Shown here in pieces: positions 17,328 through 26,244 of a stretch of 64,000 nucleotides of DNA. Source of the DNA: Xanthomonas codiaei (lineage in GTDB: Bacteria; Pseudomonadota; Gammaproteobacteria; Xanthomonadales; Xanthomonadaceae); the NCBI RefSeq assembly GCF_002939785.1, contig NZ_MDEC01000011.1, positions 62,001 to 126,000 of the forward strand. Reading direction: 5' to 3'. The notes under the pieces are model-generated. The model was not told the origin of the DNA. It did not search any database and saw nothing but the letters and a program-made list of their open reading frames with translations. The translations under genes were made by a program, and so were the position numbers. Position 1 is the first letter of the stretch. Every line of letters begins with the position of its first letter.

Positions 17328-18800
17328 GTGGGTGTAGACGTTCATTTGAGGAACAAGGCATTGCAAGATTCCGCTAGCAGTCTTCCGATCCAGCGCCGAT
17401 TGGCGCAATGGATCTTGCGCAACCGCTGGTTGCGGACGTTCTATGCTTGGATTCCTGCGTCATTGCGCACGCGAGTGGCTAAACGAATGATGGCCGAGCC
17501 GCCCGCTCCGGTGATCATGTTCCCACGTCGAGAGAGTTGGGCTGCGAAAAGGTACCCAGTGACGGACGCGCCTGTGCGCTTTTTTGCATTGCCGCAAAGT
17601 GTCGAGAATGGGCGGGGAGTCAACATATTTGCTTATCTGCGCGGCCAGTTCGGATTGGCCGAATGTGCCCGCCTGTATGCGCGTGCTCTGCTGGGGGCGG
17701 GATATCCCACTGCGCTGGTGGATATCGACTTGAATCTCCCGCACGGTCTGGATGACCGGAGTCTGGATAGCTACATTCGTGACGAAGCGCCTTACGACAT
17801 CCACCTAGTCTTCATTAATCCGGATTATCTGGTGCCCGCGTTCGAGAGCATTGGCGAGGCGCGTCTCCGTGGGAAACACATTATTGCCTGCTGGTTCTGG
17901 GAACTGGAGATCATCCCGGAAAGTTGGCTGCCCGCGATCGAATCGGTCGATGAGATTCTCGTTGCATCCGAGTTCGTGCGCGAAGCTTTCGCGCGCGTAA
18001 CCGACAAGCCGGTGGTGTGCGTTCCTCTTCCACTGAGCGAGGTGGGAGACAGCGGCCTGCAGCGTGTCGATTTCGATATTGACGCCAAATCCTTCGTGTT
18101 TTTGACCAGTTTCGATTTCAATTCGTATGTCTATCGCAAGAATCCCTTCGCAGTCATCGAGGCCTTCGCGCAAGCGTTTCCCGAGACGAGGAAGGATGTG
18201 TTGCTGCTGGTCAAGACGAGCAATGGTCATCGCAATCCGCAAAGTCTTCGCGAATTGCTGGAAAAAGCCAGCGCCGACCCGCGCATCGTCGTGCGCGATC
18301 AAATACTGGGTCGTGCGGATGTCCATGCCCTGCAACGGTGCGCCGACGTCTATGTTTCTCTGCATCATGCCGAGGGGTTCGGTCTTGGACTTGCCGAGTG
18401 CATGGCACAAGGAAAGCCTGTGATAGGTACCGGCTGGTCAGGCAATCTCGCCTTCATGGATTCCCACAACAGTGCGTTGGTGAATTACACAATCGTACCT
18501 GTGCAGGAGGGTGAGTACGCCCACCACGAAGGCCAGCGCTGGGCGCGCGCAGATATCGACGATGCCGCCGCGTGGATGCGCCGGTTGGCGGATGATCCGG
18601 TGCTTGCGCAGCAGCTGGGTGCGCGGGCGCAGACATCCGTTCTGGAAACCCTATCTGCCGAACGCGCGGCCAGCGCGCTCATTGACTGGTTCGAGCGTAT
18701 CCATATGCAGCGCCGCCAGCGAGCGGTCGCCGTTCCTTTCTCCGTATCCACTGTCCCTTCTTTTTCTTCTTCTTCGCAGGTCGACAATTTCAATGCATAG
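17328..18800 (+). CDS. Glycosyltransferase, GT4-like (O-antigen assembly)
   Basis: 490 residues as read from a GTG. The C-terminal half has the GT-B/GT4 donor-site pattern: FDFNSYVYRKNPFAVIEAF, then HHAEGFGLGLAECMAQGKPVIG with the EX7E-type glutamates. The N-terminal ~100 residues resemble nothing known to me, and the last ~25 residues are a Ser-rich tail. The GTG lies 6 bases after metB; a TTG at 17361 with GAGGA eight bases before it is an alternative start (479 residues). The end overlaps wzm by eight bases. It is probably one of the O-chain sugar transferases; donor and linkage are unknown. Confidence 0.85.
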   Translation: MGVDVHLRNKALQDSASSLPIQRRLAQWILRNRWLRTFYAWIPASLRTRVAKRMMAEPPAPVIMFPRRESWAAKRYPVTDAPVRFFALPQSVENGRGVNIFAYLRGQFGLAECARLYARALLGAGYPTALVDIDLNLPHGLDDRSLDSYIRDEAPYDIHLVFINPDYLVPAFESIGEARLRGKHIIACWFWELEIIPESWLPAIESVDEILVASEFVREAFARVTDKPVVCVPLPLSEVGDSGLQRVDFDIDAKSFVFLTSFDFNSYVYRKNPFAVIEAFAQAFPETRKDVLLLVKTSNGHRNPQSLRELLEKASADPRIVVRDQILGRADVHALQRCADVYVSLHHAEGFGLGLAECMAQGKPVIGTGWSGNLAFMDSHNSALVNYTIVPVQEGEYAHHEGQRWARADIDDAAAWMRRLADDPVLAQQLGARAQTSVLETLSAERAASALIDWFERIHMQRRQRAVAVPFSVSTVPSFSSSSQVDNFNA

Positions 18801-19581
18801 TTATTCATCCACCTTCAGTGACCTGGTCGAAGGCATGAAGGCTGCGCGAGTCTCTTTCTACATAGCGCAGGGCGATATCCGCGCACGCTACCGGCGTAGT
18901 GTGCTGGGACCCTTTTGGCAGTCCCTGGCTACTGCAGTCGGTGTACTCGGCCTTGGCTTGCTATGGAGCCAGTTGCTCAACATCGATCGTCAGACATTCA
19001 TTCCGACACTGACTGCGGGTTTGATCATCTGGCAAATGCTGTCCGGCGTTCTGGTCGAGAGTTGCGGGCTGTTCGTCCGACAGGCGTCCCTCATCCGCAA
19101 CGTCGTGATGCCGCTTTCGGTCCATCCGACGAGCGTCGTCACTCGTTACCTGGTCAACTTCGTCCATAGCTTGATCGTGTTCCTGATCGTGGCAGTGTTC
19201 TTTCATATCCCGGTAACCTGGTATACGTTGCTTTTCATTCCGGGTCTTTTGCTGGTAACGCTCAATCTGCTGTGGATCTGTTTTGTGTTTGGTGTGCTTG
19301 GAGCACGCTATCGCGATCTGGAGTACGGCGTGTCGTCGGTGATGCCGATGCTCTTCCTGGTCAGTCCGGTGATGTACCGACTGGAAGCGCTGCCATTTTC
19401 TTCGGTGATCCTGGAATTCAATCCGTTCACCTATCTCATTGAGGGGATTCGTGCACCAATGCTGGGCCATGCGCCCAGCATGGAAACATATGTGGTATTG
19501 ACGGCGATGGCGGTGCTGGGTTGGATCTCGGCGTTCTGGTTTCTTCACAAGGCCAAGCTGCGCCTTCCCTTCTGGATCTAA
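18793..19581 (+). CDS. wzm: O-antigen ABC transporter permease Wzm
   Basis: Inner-membrane permease that exports finished, lipid-linked O-polysaccharide to the periplasm. The 262-residue product has six predicted hydrophobic segments. The ABC-2 N-terminal signature lies before the first (ARVSFYIAQGDIRARYRRSVLGPFWQSL), and the late motif EFNPFTYLIEGIRAPML is typical. The ATG overlaps the preceding glycosyltransferase by eight bases. wzt follows after two bases. No wzx, wzy or wzz is in the cluster, so export is by the ABC-transporter route. Confidence 0.94.
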   Translation: MHSYSSTFSDLVEGMKAARVSFYIAQGDIRARYRRSVLGPFWQSLATAVGVLGLGLLWSQLLNIDRQTFIPTLTAGLIIWQMLSGVLVESCGLFVRQASLIRNVVMPLSVHPTSVVTRYLVNFVHSLIVFLIVAVFFHIPVTWYTLLFIPGLLLVTLNLLWICFVFGVLGARYRDLEYGVSSVMPMLFLVSPVMYRLEALPFSSVILEFNPFTYLIEGIRAPMLGHAPSMETYVVLTAMAVLGWISAFWFLHKAKLRLPFWI

Positions 19582-19583
19582 CG

Positions 19584-20327
19584 ATGACAGCCAAGCTCGA
19601 ATTCCATGATGTCACGTTGCGCTACCCTATCTACAACAACCACAGTCTTTCGCTACGCCGCAACCTTGTGGGGATTGCCACTGGCGGGAAACTATTGGCG
19701 AACTCTGGCCAGGTAACCCAGGTCACCGCGCTGGAAAAGGTCTCGTTCGCGCTCAAGCAGGGCGATGCGATCGGCATCGTAGGGCACAATGGCGCAGGCA
19801 AAAGTTCGCTCTTGCGTACAATGGCGGGCATCTATACTCCATTGGAAGGCCGTATAGAGCGCATTGGCAGGGTGGCGACGATGTTCGAGGTCGGCGCCGG
19901 CATGGACCCCGAATTGTCCGGTTACGAGAACATCACTCGCATGGGCATGATGCTCGGATTATCGCGGCAGGAGATCCAGTCCCGGATTCCCGAGATCGAG
20001 GAATTCACCGACTTGGGCGATTTCCTGCAACTGGCAGTGCGAACCTATTCTGCAGGCATGACAATGCGTCTGATGTTCGCTGTGGCCACGTGTACCAAAC
20101 CGGAAATTCTGCTCGTGGACGAGGTATTCGACGTGGGTGACGAAGCCTTCAAGGAGCGCGCGGCGATTCGCATGCGCGATTTCATCAAGTCTTCGCAAAT
20201 CTTTTGTCTGGCGTCGCACTCCATGGACGCCATCGCTGAGTATTGCAACCGAGTGTTCGTGCTGAGTCATGGCACGCTTCGCGAAATTTCGGTGTCCCAA
20301 CTCAAATCGGAAGGCTATGGCTCTTAA
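19584..20327 (+). CDS. wzt: O-antigen ABC transporter ATPase Wzt (short form)
   Basis: ATPase partner of Wzm. The 247-residue product has Walker A GHNGAGKS (67-74), the signature YSAGM (155-159) and Walker B ILLVDE (175-180), with the long lead-in helix region typical of polysaccharide exporters. It ends about 45 residues after the H-loop (ASHSMD), so it lacks the C-terminal carbohydrate-binding domain found in Wzt proteins that recognise a capped O-chain, such as E. coli O8/O9a. The next gene starts 11 bases inside its 3' end and encodes a protein with an N-terminal beta-rich domain. Confidence 0.93.
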   Translation: MTAKLEFHDVTLRYPIYNNHSLSLRRNLVGIATGGKLLANSGQVTQVTALEKVSFALKQGDAIGIVGHNGAGKSSLLRTMAGIYTPLEGRIERIGRVATMFEVGAGMDPELSGYENITRMGMMLGLSRQEIQSRIPEIEEFTDLGDFLQLAVRTYSAGMTMRLMFAVATCTKPEILLVDEVFDVGDEAFKERAAIRMRDFIKSSQIFCLASHSMDAIAEYCNRVFVLSHGTLREISVSQLKSEGYGS

Positions 20328-22413
20328 GCTCAGGCTGGACAATGCGGTGCGTGCAGCGGCGGACACCGCCGCGCAGGACCGGGGAAGCGACGGTACGCTC
20401 CTGCCTGGAGAACAGGTGATGCTGTCTAGTTTAGCGGACCCCGGCACTTCGGCGTTGACTTTGCGAGGTTTTGGCGCGTTCGAATCGGACGGGGTCTGGA
20501 CCGTTGGCGCCGCGGCGCAAGTGGAGGTACGGTTGCGTGGCGTGGCCCTGGGGGCGCGCCACCGATTGATATTGAACGTGCTCCCGTTTGAAGCCGAAGG
20601 GCATCGCGCCCTAATCGGCATGAGTATCAACGGTGGTCCTTCGCATCATATTCTGCGCCAGGGGCAGGGTTGGCAGAGGTTAAAGGCGGATTGCCCGATC
20701 AAGGCAAAGGGAGCGAAGGGCTCGCTGCTGATTGAATTTCAGATTGCCAATCCGATGTCGCCCAGCGCGTTGAGCATCGGCAACGATGATCGCGCGCTGG
20801 GTTTGAAGCTCGGCATGTTACGCATCGAGGAAGTTGACGGTGCCACGGAAGCCGTGGAAGAGGTGGTCGCTGTTCCGATCGATTCTGATGCCAATGTGCC
20901 TGCAGCGTCTTCGGGCCTCGATACGCTGCCAAAGCCTTATCAATTGATTCATCAGCTAGTCAATCGTGGCCCGCTGTTGCGTAAGTTGTTGCTTGACAAA
21001 AATCCGCTGGTGCGTGTCGTGCGTTGGATGCGGCGTGTCTCGCGCGGCATGGTCTCCATGCAAGAGCAGCTAGATTTGATCCGGCTGGATTCTGCGCGTC
21101 AGGCTTACGAACTCTCGCGGCTGATAGATCAGTCAGAGACCGAATTTCACGCAGTGGATAGTCAGCGTTCGCGGGCTTCCGAGACTGGACTGGGTGCAGC
21201 CGAGCATGAATTGCTGCGCGCCGATACGCGGCCGCCATTGGATGAGGTTGAAGTCGCAGTGCGCCGCATGCAGCGTGAGCTACAAAGTGAAATGCGCAAC
21301 GCGTTTGAAACGATCCGCTCAACTCAGGAGGAGATCTACGCTGCGCTCCGTGATTCTGCGCGTGATGTAATCCAGCTGCGTGGTGAGAGCGCTGCCATGC
21401 TGGATGTCATACGGAGCTCGGCAGGTGGCGAGCAGGAAGTCGCGCGTTTCCAGCACCTGGAGGACCTGATCACCTCTGCTCACGGGAAGCTCGATCAGGT
21501 TGGCTTGGCCATCGCCGCGCAGGCGCGGCGCGACTCGGTAACGCATCCCGAGTTGCTGGCGCATCTGCAGGCAGTACTTGGCGATGTGCAGGCGTTGATG
21601 CAAGGCGCCTCGCGCCGCGTATTGCGCACCTCCAGCGGATGGATCATCAACACTGGTTTCGGACACTTCTCCTGCGACGAGCGTGACGATTTGCTTGCCG
21701 TGTGCCTTGCCGAATACGGCGACGTAGAGCGGGGTTTGCGGTTATTTCTAGAGCGTGTCCTGCAGCCCGGCGACGTGTTCGTCGATGCCGGCGCCAACAT
21801 TGGCTTGCACACCGTCGTCGGCGCTCGTGCAGTCGGTCCGGAGGGACGGGTATTCGCGATCGAGGCAATGCCGCGGACGCTCGAACACCTGCGCGCCAGC
21901 GTGCGGCTGAGTATGGTTGAAGAGAGCGTCACGATATTCCCCGTGGCTGCGGGCGCACAGGTTGAGGATGGCCGCGTGTTCCATATTGGTGTCGTGTCCG
22001 GCCATAGCTCGCTGTACGCGCTGCCAGAAGAAGTGGCCAGCGTTCCGGTCGATATCCGGCCGCTGGATGCATTGATCGATGTTGAGCGGGTCGCGTTGGT
22101 GAAGATCGATGTTGAAGGCGCCGAGCTTGAGGTCATTGCTGGCATGAAGCAGTTGATCGCACGCAATCCAGGTATCGCGATCGTCGCCGAATACGCAGCG
22201 TCGCACCTGCAGCGGGTGGGTACCGATCGCGCGCAGTGGGAGCGCATGTGCCAGGACAATGCTTTCGTGCTACATGTGGTCGACGATCTGACCGGCCAAT
22301 GCAATCCGATAGAAGGCCTTGCCGCCATCGAGGCACGGCCAAGTTCCAATATTCTGATGTGCCGTGCCGATAGTCCGGTACTCGCGGCACTACACAGAGA
22401 GGTACTGGCATGA
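20317..22413 (+). CDS. Beta-domain / coiled-coil / FkbM methyltransferase protein
   Basis: 698 residues in three parts. Residues ~30-172 form a beta-rich domain ending NDDRALGLKLGMLRI, which resembles carbohydrate-associated beta-sandwich domains of polysaccharide enzymes. Residues ~245-430 are heptad-rich and probably coiled coil. Residues ~440-690 are an FkbM-type SAM methyltransferase, with VFVDAGANIG (487-496), acidic E516 and KIDVEGAE (596-603). The start at 20317 has GGAAGG before it and overlaps wzt by 11 bases; the stop overlaps the acetyltransferase gene by four. By analogy with WbdD it may cap the O-chain end with a methyl group and measure its length. That role is inferred; the methyltransferase fold is seen. 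Confidence 0.85.
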   Translation: MALKLRLDNAVRAAADTAAQDRGSDGTLLPGEQVMLSSLADPGTSALTLRGFGAFESDGVWTVGAAAQVEVRLRGVALGARHRLILNVLPFEAEGHRALIGMSINGGPSHHILRQGQGWQRLKADCPIKAKGAKGSLLIEFQIANPMSPSALSIGNDDRALGLKLGMLRIEEVDGATEAVEEVVAVPIDSDANVPAASSGLDTLPKPYQLIHQLVNRGPLLRKLLLDKNPLVRVVRWMRRVSRGMVSMQEQLDLIRLDSARQAYELSRLIDQSETEFHAVDSQRSRASETGLGAAEHELLRADTRPPLDEVEVAVRRMQRELQSEMRNAFETIRSTQEEIYAALRDSARDVIQLRGESAAMLDVIRSSAGGEQEVARFQHLEDLITSAHGKLDQVGLAIAAQARRDSVTHPELLAHLQAVLGDVQALMQGASRRVLRTSSGWIINTGFGHFSCDERDDLLAVCLAEYGDVERGLRLFLERVLQPGDVFVDAGANIGLHTVVGARAVGPEGRVFAIEAMPRTLEHLRASVRLSMVEESVTIFPVAAGAQVEDGRVFHIGVVSGHSSLYALPEEVASVPVDIRPLDALIDVERVALVKIDVEGAELEVIAGMKQLIARNPGIAIVAEYAASHLQRVGTDRAQWERMCQDNAFVLHVVDDLTGQCNPIEGLAAIEARPSSNILMCRADSPVLAALHREVLA

Positions 22414-23042
22414 GTCGAGTGGCGGTGGTGGGTGGTGGTGGTCACGCCAAGGTGGTGATCGACTTGCTGCGTGCCGGCGGGCATGAGGTGGTGGCATGTC
22501 TGGATGCGGCCCTGACCGGACAGCAGGTCAGCGGCGTGCCGGTACTGGGTGGTGAAGACGAGTACCTGCCCAGATTGCAGGCCGACGGCATCAATGATGT
22601 ATTCGTGGCACTTGGCGAGAATCGGCTGCGCCGCAAGGTGGTCGCACGCATTCAGCATCTAGGCATGAGCTTCGTCTCCGCGATCGGTGGATCTGCGGTA
22701 CTTTCCCCGTCCGCGAAGATCGGCGCCGGCTGCGCGGTCATGGAAGGCGCCATCGTCAATGCCGACGCGTTTATCGGCGATTTTGCTATAATTAACACAA
22801 ATGCATCGGTAGATCACGACTGCGTGGTGGGAAGTTTCTGCCACATAGCGCCGGGCAGCGTGCTCGCCGGCTGCGTGCGATTGGGCGAAGGTGTGTTTCT
22901 GGGGGCGGGAGCCCGAGTCATCCCCGGCATCGATATCGCTTCCGACGTCATCGTGGGCGCAGGCGCCGCGGTCGTCAGAGACATCGACGAAGCCGGGGTG
23001 TGGGTCGGGGTGCCTGTGCGACAAATTAAAAAAAAGGATTGA
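22410..23042 (+). CDS. Sugar N-acetyltransferase, PglD/NeuD-type left-handed beta-helix
   Basis: Probably acetylates the 4-amino group of GDP-perosamine using acetyl-CoA. The 210-residue product has an N-terminal Rossmann-like nucleotide-sugar domain (VAVVGGGGHAKVVIDLL) and C-terminal hexapeptide repeats. The catalytic histidine is expected at His136 (NASVDHDCVVG), and the end GVPVRQIKK is typical. It overlaps the methyltransferase gene by four bases and precedes the perosamine-synthase-like aminotransferase, which fixes the likely substrate. Its 3' end carries an eight-A tract ending in A AAA AAG, in frame (23030-23036). Confidence 0.87.
   Translation: MSRVAVVGGGGHAKVVIDLLRAGGHEVVACLDAALTGQQVSGVPVLGGEDEYLPRLQADGINDVFVALGENRLRRKVVARIQHLGMSFVSAIGGSAVLSPSAKIGAGCAVMEGAIVNADAFIGDFAIINTNASVDHDCVVGSFCHIAPGSVLAGCVRLGEGVFLGAGARVIPGIDIASDVIVGAGAAVVRDIDEAGVWVGVPVRQIKKKD
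23030..23036 (+). other. Possible -1 frameshift heptamer A AAA AAG
   Basis: The zero-frame codons AAA AAG of the acetyltransferase gene are preceded by A, giving the canonical slippery heptamer in the correct phase, six bases before the TGA stop at 23040. A -1 slip leads without a stop codon into the aminotransferase frame. The same bases provide the AAGGA ribosome-binding site for that gene, so the tract may simply serve initiation. Confidence 0.35.
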
Positions 23043-23047
23043 AGCAA

Positions 23048-24172
23048 ATGTTGGCGAACAAGCGCATCCCCGTGGCGGTGCCGAGCCTGGCGGGCAATGA
23101 AAAAACCTACGTCAATCAGTGCTTGGATTCGACCTGGATATCGTCGGCAGGCGAATTCATCGGGAAGTTCGAGGCCAACTTCGCGGAATTCTGCGGGGTT
23201 CGCCACGCAGTCGCGATCAACAACGGAACAACGGCCATTCATCTGGCTCTGGTCGCGTTGGGTATCGGTGCTGGCGATGAGGTGCTGATCCCCACCTTGA
23301 CCTATATTGCCACGGCCAACGCTGTGGCGTACTGCAACGCGACCCCCATCTTGGTCGAATCTGAGCCGGGCACGATGAATCTTGACGCGGCACGGCTCGA
23401 GGCGAAGATCACGCCGCGCACCAGGGCGATCATCGTGGTGCACCTGTACGGTCACCCGGTCGACATGGATCCCATCCTCGCAATCGCGCGTAGACATAAT
23501 CTCAAGGTGATCGAGGATGCCGCCGAGGCGCATGGCGCCGAGTACAAAGGCGTGCGAGTCGGTGGCCTGGGTGATTGCGCCACTTTCAGTTTCTTCGGCA
23601 ACAAGATCGTGACTACCGGAGAGGGGGGCATGGTCACCACGAACGACGATGAACTCGCCGCGCGCCTGCGTCTGTATCGTGGGCAGGGCATGGACCCGAA
23701 GCGTCGCTATTGGTTTCCCGTCGTCGGTTTCAATTACCGTATGACAAACGTGGCGGCGGCAATCGGCCTGGCGCAGATGGAGCGCGTGGACGAGGCGCTG
23801 GCGGCGCGGCAGCGCGTGGCGAGCTGGTACGAAGCAGCTTTCGCCGCGCATGACGATCTGGTCGAGCGTCCGTTCGTTGCGCCATATGCCAAGCATGTCT
23901 ACTGGATGTACACGGTGCTGTTGAAAGGCGTTAGCGAAAGCCAGCGCGACCAGGTCATGGCGCTGATGGACAAGGACGGCATTGAGACCCGGCCGCTGTT
24001 CTATCCGATGCATGTGCTGCCGCCTTATCTGCAAGATGGCGCGGAATTTCCGGTAGCAAACGATCAGGCCGCGCGTGGCATGAATCTGCCCACGCATGCT
24101 CAGCTCGACGCCACGGACGTGGAGCGCATCGTTCATTCACTCGTCTCCGCACTGCGTCAGTTGGGGCGCTGA
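23048..24172 (+). CDS. per: GDP-perosamine synthase-like aminotransferase (DegT/DnrJ/EryC1)
   Basis: Transfers an amino group from glutamate to GDP-4-keto-6-deoxy-D-mannose, giving GDP-perosamine. The 374-residue product has PLP lysine Lys186 in SFFGNKIVTTGEGGM, Asp157 in VIEDAAEAHGA, and TWISSAGEFI and NNGTTAIHLAL. Long stretches (RGQGMDPKRRYWFPVVGFNYRM) match remembered perosamine synthases. The ATG at 23048 is preceded by AAGGA; a TTG at 23039 is less likely. Gmd, encoded downstream, supplies the substrate, and the acetyltransferase just upstream would act on the product. Confidence 0.88.
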   Translation: MLANKRIPVAVPSLAGNEKTYVNQCLDSTWISSAGEFIGKFEANFAEFCGVRHAVAINNGTTAIHLALVALGIGAGDEVLIPTLTYIATANAVAYCNATPILVESEPGTMNLDAARLEAKITPRTRAIIVVHLYGHPVDMDPILAIARRHNLKVIEDAAEAHGAEYKGVRVGGLGDCATFSFFGNKIVTTGEGGMVTTNDDELAARLRLYRGQGMDPKRRYWFPVVGFNYRMTNVAAAIGLAQMERVDEALAARQRVASWYEAAFAAHDDLVERPFVAPYAKHVYWMYTVLLKGVSESQRDQVMALMDKDGIETRPLFYPMHVLPPYLQDGAEFPVANDQAARGMNLPTHAQLDATDVERIVHSLVSALRQLGR

Positions 24173-24175
24173 GTC

Positions 24176-25210
24176 TTGCGCATCGCGATCTGTTCTTCTT
24201 TCGTTCCGTTTATCAACGGCGGCGCACGTTTCATCGTCGAATGGCTGGGCGAGCGTTTGCGCGAGCACGGCCATACCGTCGAGGTCGTGTACCTGCCGAT
24301 GTGGGAGGCTCCCGATGCGATTCTCCCGCAGTTGGCAAGCTATCGCCTGATGGATCTAAGCCAGTCCGTGGATCGCATCATCACGACGCGCCCGCCGTCG
24401 CATCTGATCCAGCACCCCAACAAGATCGTGTGGTTCATCCATCATTTCCGGCTGTTCTACGACATGTGGGACTCACCGTACCGCGGCTTCCCCGACGACG
24501 CGCGGCACCGCGCGCTCCGTAACGCGCTTGTGCGTGCCGACACCACTGCGCTTAAGGAGGCGCGGTACGTATTCGCCAACTCGAAGGTGGTTGCCGATCG
24601 GTTGCAGCGCTTTAACGGCATCGATGCCGAGGTGCTGTACCCGCCGTTGCAGGATGTATCGCGCTTCCACGATGCGGGTTATGGCGATGAGATCGTCTAT
24701 ATCTGTCGTACTGAGCCACACAAACGTCAGCATCTGTTGCTTGAAGCGTTTAAACATGTGCGCACTCCGGTAAAACTGCGCTTGTGCGGCTCTGGTAGCC
24801 TGCACTACGCCGCCCAGTTAAAAGCGCAAATCGGCGAGTACGGTATCGGCGACCGTGTGGTGCTGGTAGATCGCTGGATCAGCGAGGAAGAGAAGGTCGA
24901 ATGGCTGTCGACCGCGTTAGCAGCTGCTTATCTGCCAGAAGACGAGGATTCCTACGGTTATCCTTCGCTTGAGGCTGCGCATGCGTGCAAGGCGGTCTTG
25001 ACCACCAACGATTCCGGCGGCGTCGTCGAGTTCGTCGAGGATGGCCGCAACGGTTTTATCACAGAGCCCGATCCGGTCGCATTGGCAGAAGCCATCGATC
25101 GACTGTGGAGCGATCGTACGTTAGCCAGGCGCATGGGCGCGGCATCGCGCGAGCGGGTGCGCGAGTTGCGTATCGACTGGGACCACGTCATTGCGCGGGT
25201 ACTGTCGTGA
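24176..25210 (+). CDS. Glycosyltransferase, GT4-like
   Basis: A 344-residue GT-B enzyme. The N-terminal Rossmann start is RIAICSSFVPFINGGARFIVEWLG. The donor-site region has YICRTEPHKRQHLLLEAF and DEDSYGYPSLEAAHACKAVLTTNDSGG, the EX7E-type motif. Translation appears to start at TTG 24176, three bases after the aminotransferase stop; no ATG is close. It overlaps the next glycosyltransferase by four bases (GTGA). It closely resembles that neighbour in motif wording, so the two look like tandem paralogues. It probably adds D-rhamnose or N-acetylperosamine. Confidence 0.85.
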   Translation: MRIAICSSFVPFINGGARFIVEWLGERLREHGHTVEVVYLPMWEAPDAILPQLASYRLMDLSQSVDRIITTRPPSHLIQHPNKIVWFIHHFRLFYDMWDSPYRGFPDDARHRALRNALVRADTTALKEARYVFANSKVVADRLQRFNGIDAEVLYPPLQDVSRFHDAGYGDEIVYICRTEPHKRQHLLLEAFKHVRTPVKLRLCGSGSLHYAAQLKAQIGEYGIGDRVVLVDRWISEEEKVEWLSTALAAAYLPEDEDSYGYPSLEAAHACKAVLTTNDSGGVVEFVEDGRNGFITEPDPVALAEAIDRLWSDRTLARRMGAASRERVRELRIDWDHVIARVLS

Positions 25211-26244
25211 AGATTCTTGTTGTCAACAACATGGTGCCGGGGATCCGCGGCGGCGCTGAAGAGCTGGCCGATCAGCTGGTGTCCAACCTGCGCCGTCACG
25301 GGCATGAGTCGGAGTTGATGCGGATCCCCTTTACGTGGGATCCCCCGGAGCGTCTGATCGGTGAAATGCTGATGTGCAAGAATTTCCGGATTTTCAACGT
25401 TGATCGCGTGATTGCCATGAAATTTCCGGCCTATCTGGTGCCTTTTGACGAGAAGGTCATGTGGCTGGCGCACCAATATCGGCAGGCCTACGACTTGTGG
25501 GACGCGGGCCAGTCCAATATCCCGGACACCCCAGAGGGCAGGCAGATCCGTCTCGCGATCAAGGAGGCTGACAATCAGGGCCTGGAAACGGTAAAGAATA
25601 TCTACGCGGTTGGGCGCACGGTGCAGCAACGTCTGCTGCATTACAATGACCTCCATTCGGAAATCCTGCGCGCTCCCTTGAACGACGAAGACCTGTTCAC
25701 GGGCGGCAATTACGGGGACTATATTTTCGCTGGCGGCCGCATCAACGCAAGCAAGCGCCAACATCGCTTGGTGGAGGCCCTGGCGCACGTGCCTGGCAAT
25801 GCGCGTCTGGTCATCGCCGGTCCTGCCGATAGTCCCGCCGATGCGCAGCGGTTGCGCGAGTTGGTGGAACGCCATGGGCTGGAGCAGCGTGTGAAGCTCG
25901 ACATCGGCTTCCTGCCTCGGCAGACAATTGCCGACTATGTGAATGGTGCCTTGGCCTGCGCGTACTTGCCGTTCAACGAAGACTCGTATGGTTACGTGAC
26001 CATGGAAGCGTGCCAGGCGCGCAAAGCGGTCATCACGGTCAACGATTCAGGCGATCTCACCGAATTGATTCATGATGGTCAGCAGGGTTGGGTCTGCGAA
26101 GATGACACCGAGCAACTCGCCGCGGCGATCTCTGCCGTATTCGCCGATCGCGGACGCACACGTGTACTTGGGCAGGCGGCGCATGCGCGCTGGATCGGCA
26201 TGGGTATCAACTGGACCTCGACCGTGGAGGCGTTGACGCGATGA
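25207..26244 (+). CDS. Glycosyltransferase, GT4-like (paralogue of the preceding gene)
   Basis: A 345-residue GT-B enzyme. It starts at GTG 25207 inside the previous stop (GTGA) with KILVVNNMVPGIRGGAEELADQL. Donor-site features are YIFAGGRINASKRQHRLVEAL and NEDSYGYVTMEACQARKAVITVNDSGD. The segment WLAHQYRQAYDLWD corresponds to WFIHHFRLFYDMWD in the preceding protein. It ends in a four-base overlap with the third glycosyltransferase. Substrate unknown; O-chain synthesis is inferred from the operon. Confidence 0.85.
   Translation: MKILVVNNMVPGIRGGAEELADQLVSNLRRHGHESELMRIPFTWDPPERLIGEMLMCKNFRIFNVDRVIAMKFPAYLVPFDEKVMWLAHQYRQAYDLWDAGQSNIPDTPEGRQIRLAIKEADNQGLETVKNIYAVGRTVQQRLLHYNDLHSEILRAPLNDEDLFTGGNYGDYIFAGGRINASKRQHRLVEALAHVPGNARLVIAGPADSPADAQRLRELVERHGLEQRVKLDIGFLPRQTIADYVNGALACAYLPFNEDSYGYVTMEACQARKAVITVNDSGDLTELIHDGQQGWVCEDDTEQLAAAISAVFADRGRTRVLGQAAHARWIGMGINWTSTVEALTR

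Noticed and set aside
22814-24136. 440-codon minus-strand ORF opposite the aminotransferase gene
   Set aside because: Antisense shadow of a strongly supported PLP aminotransferase gene; no recognisable protein features.
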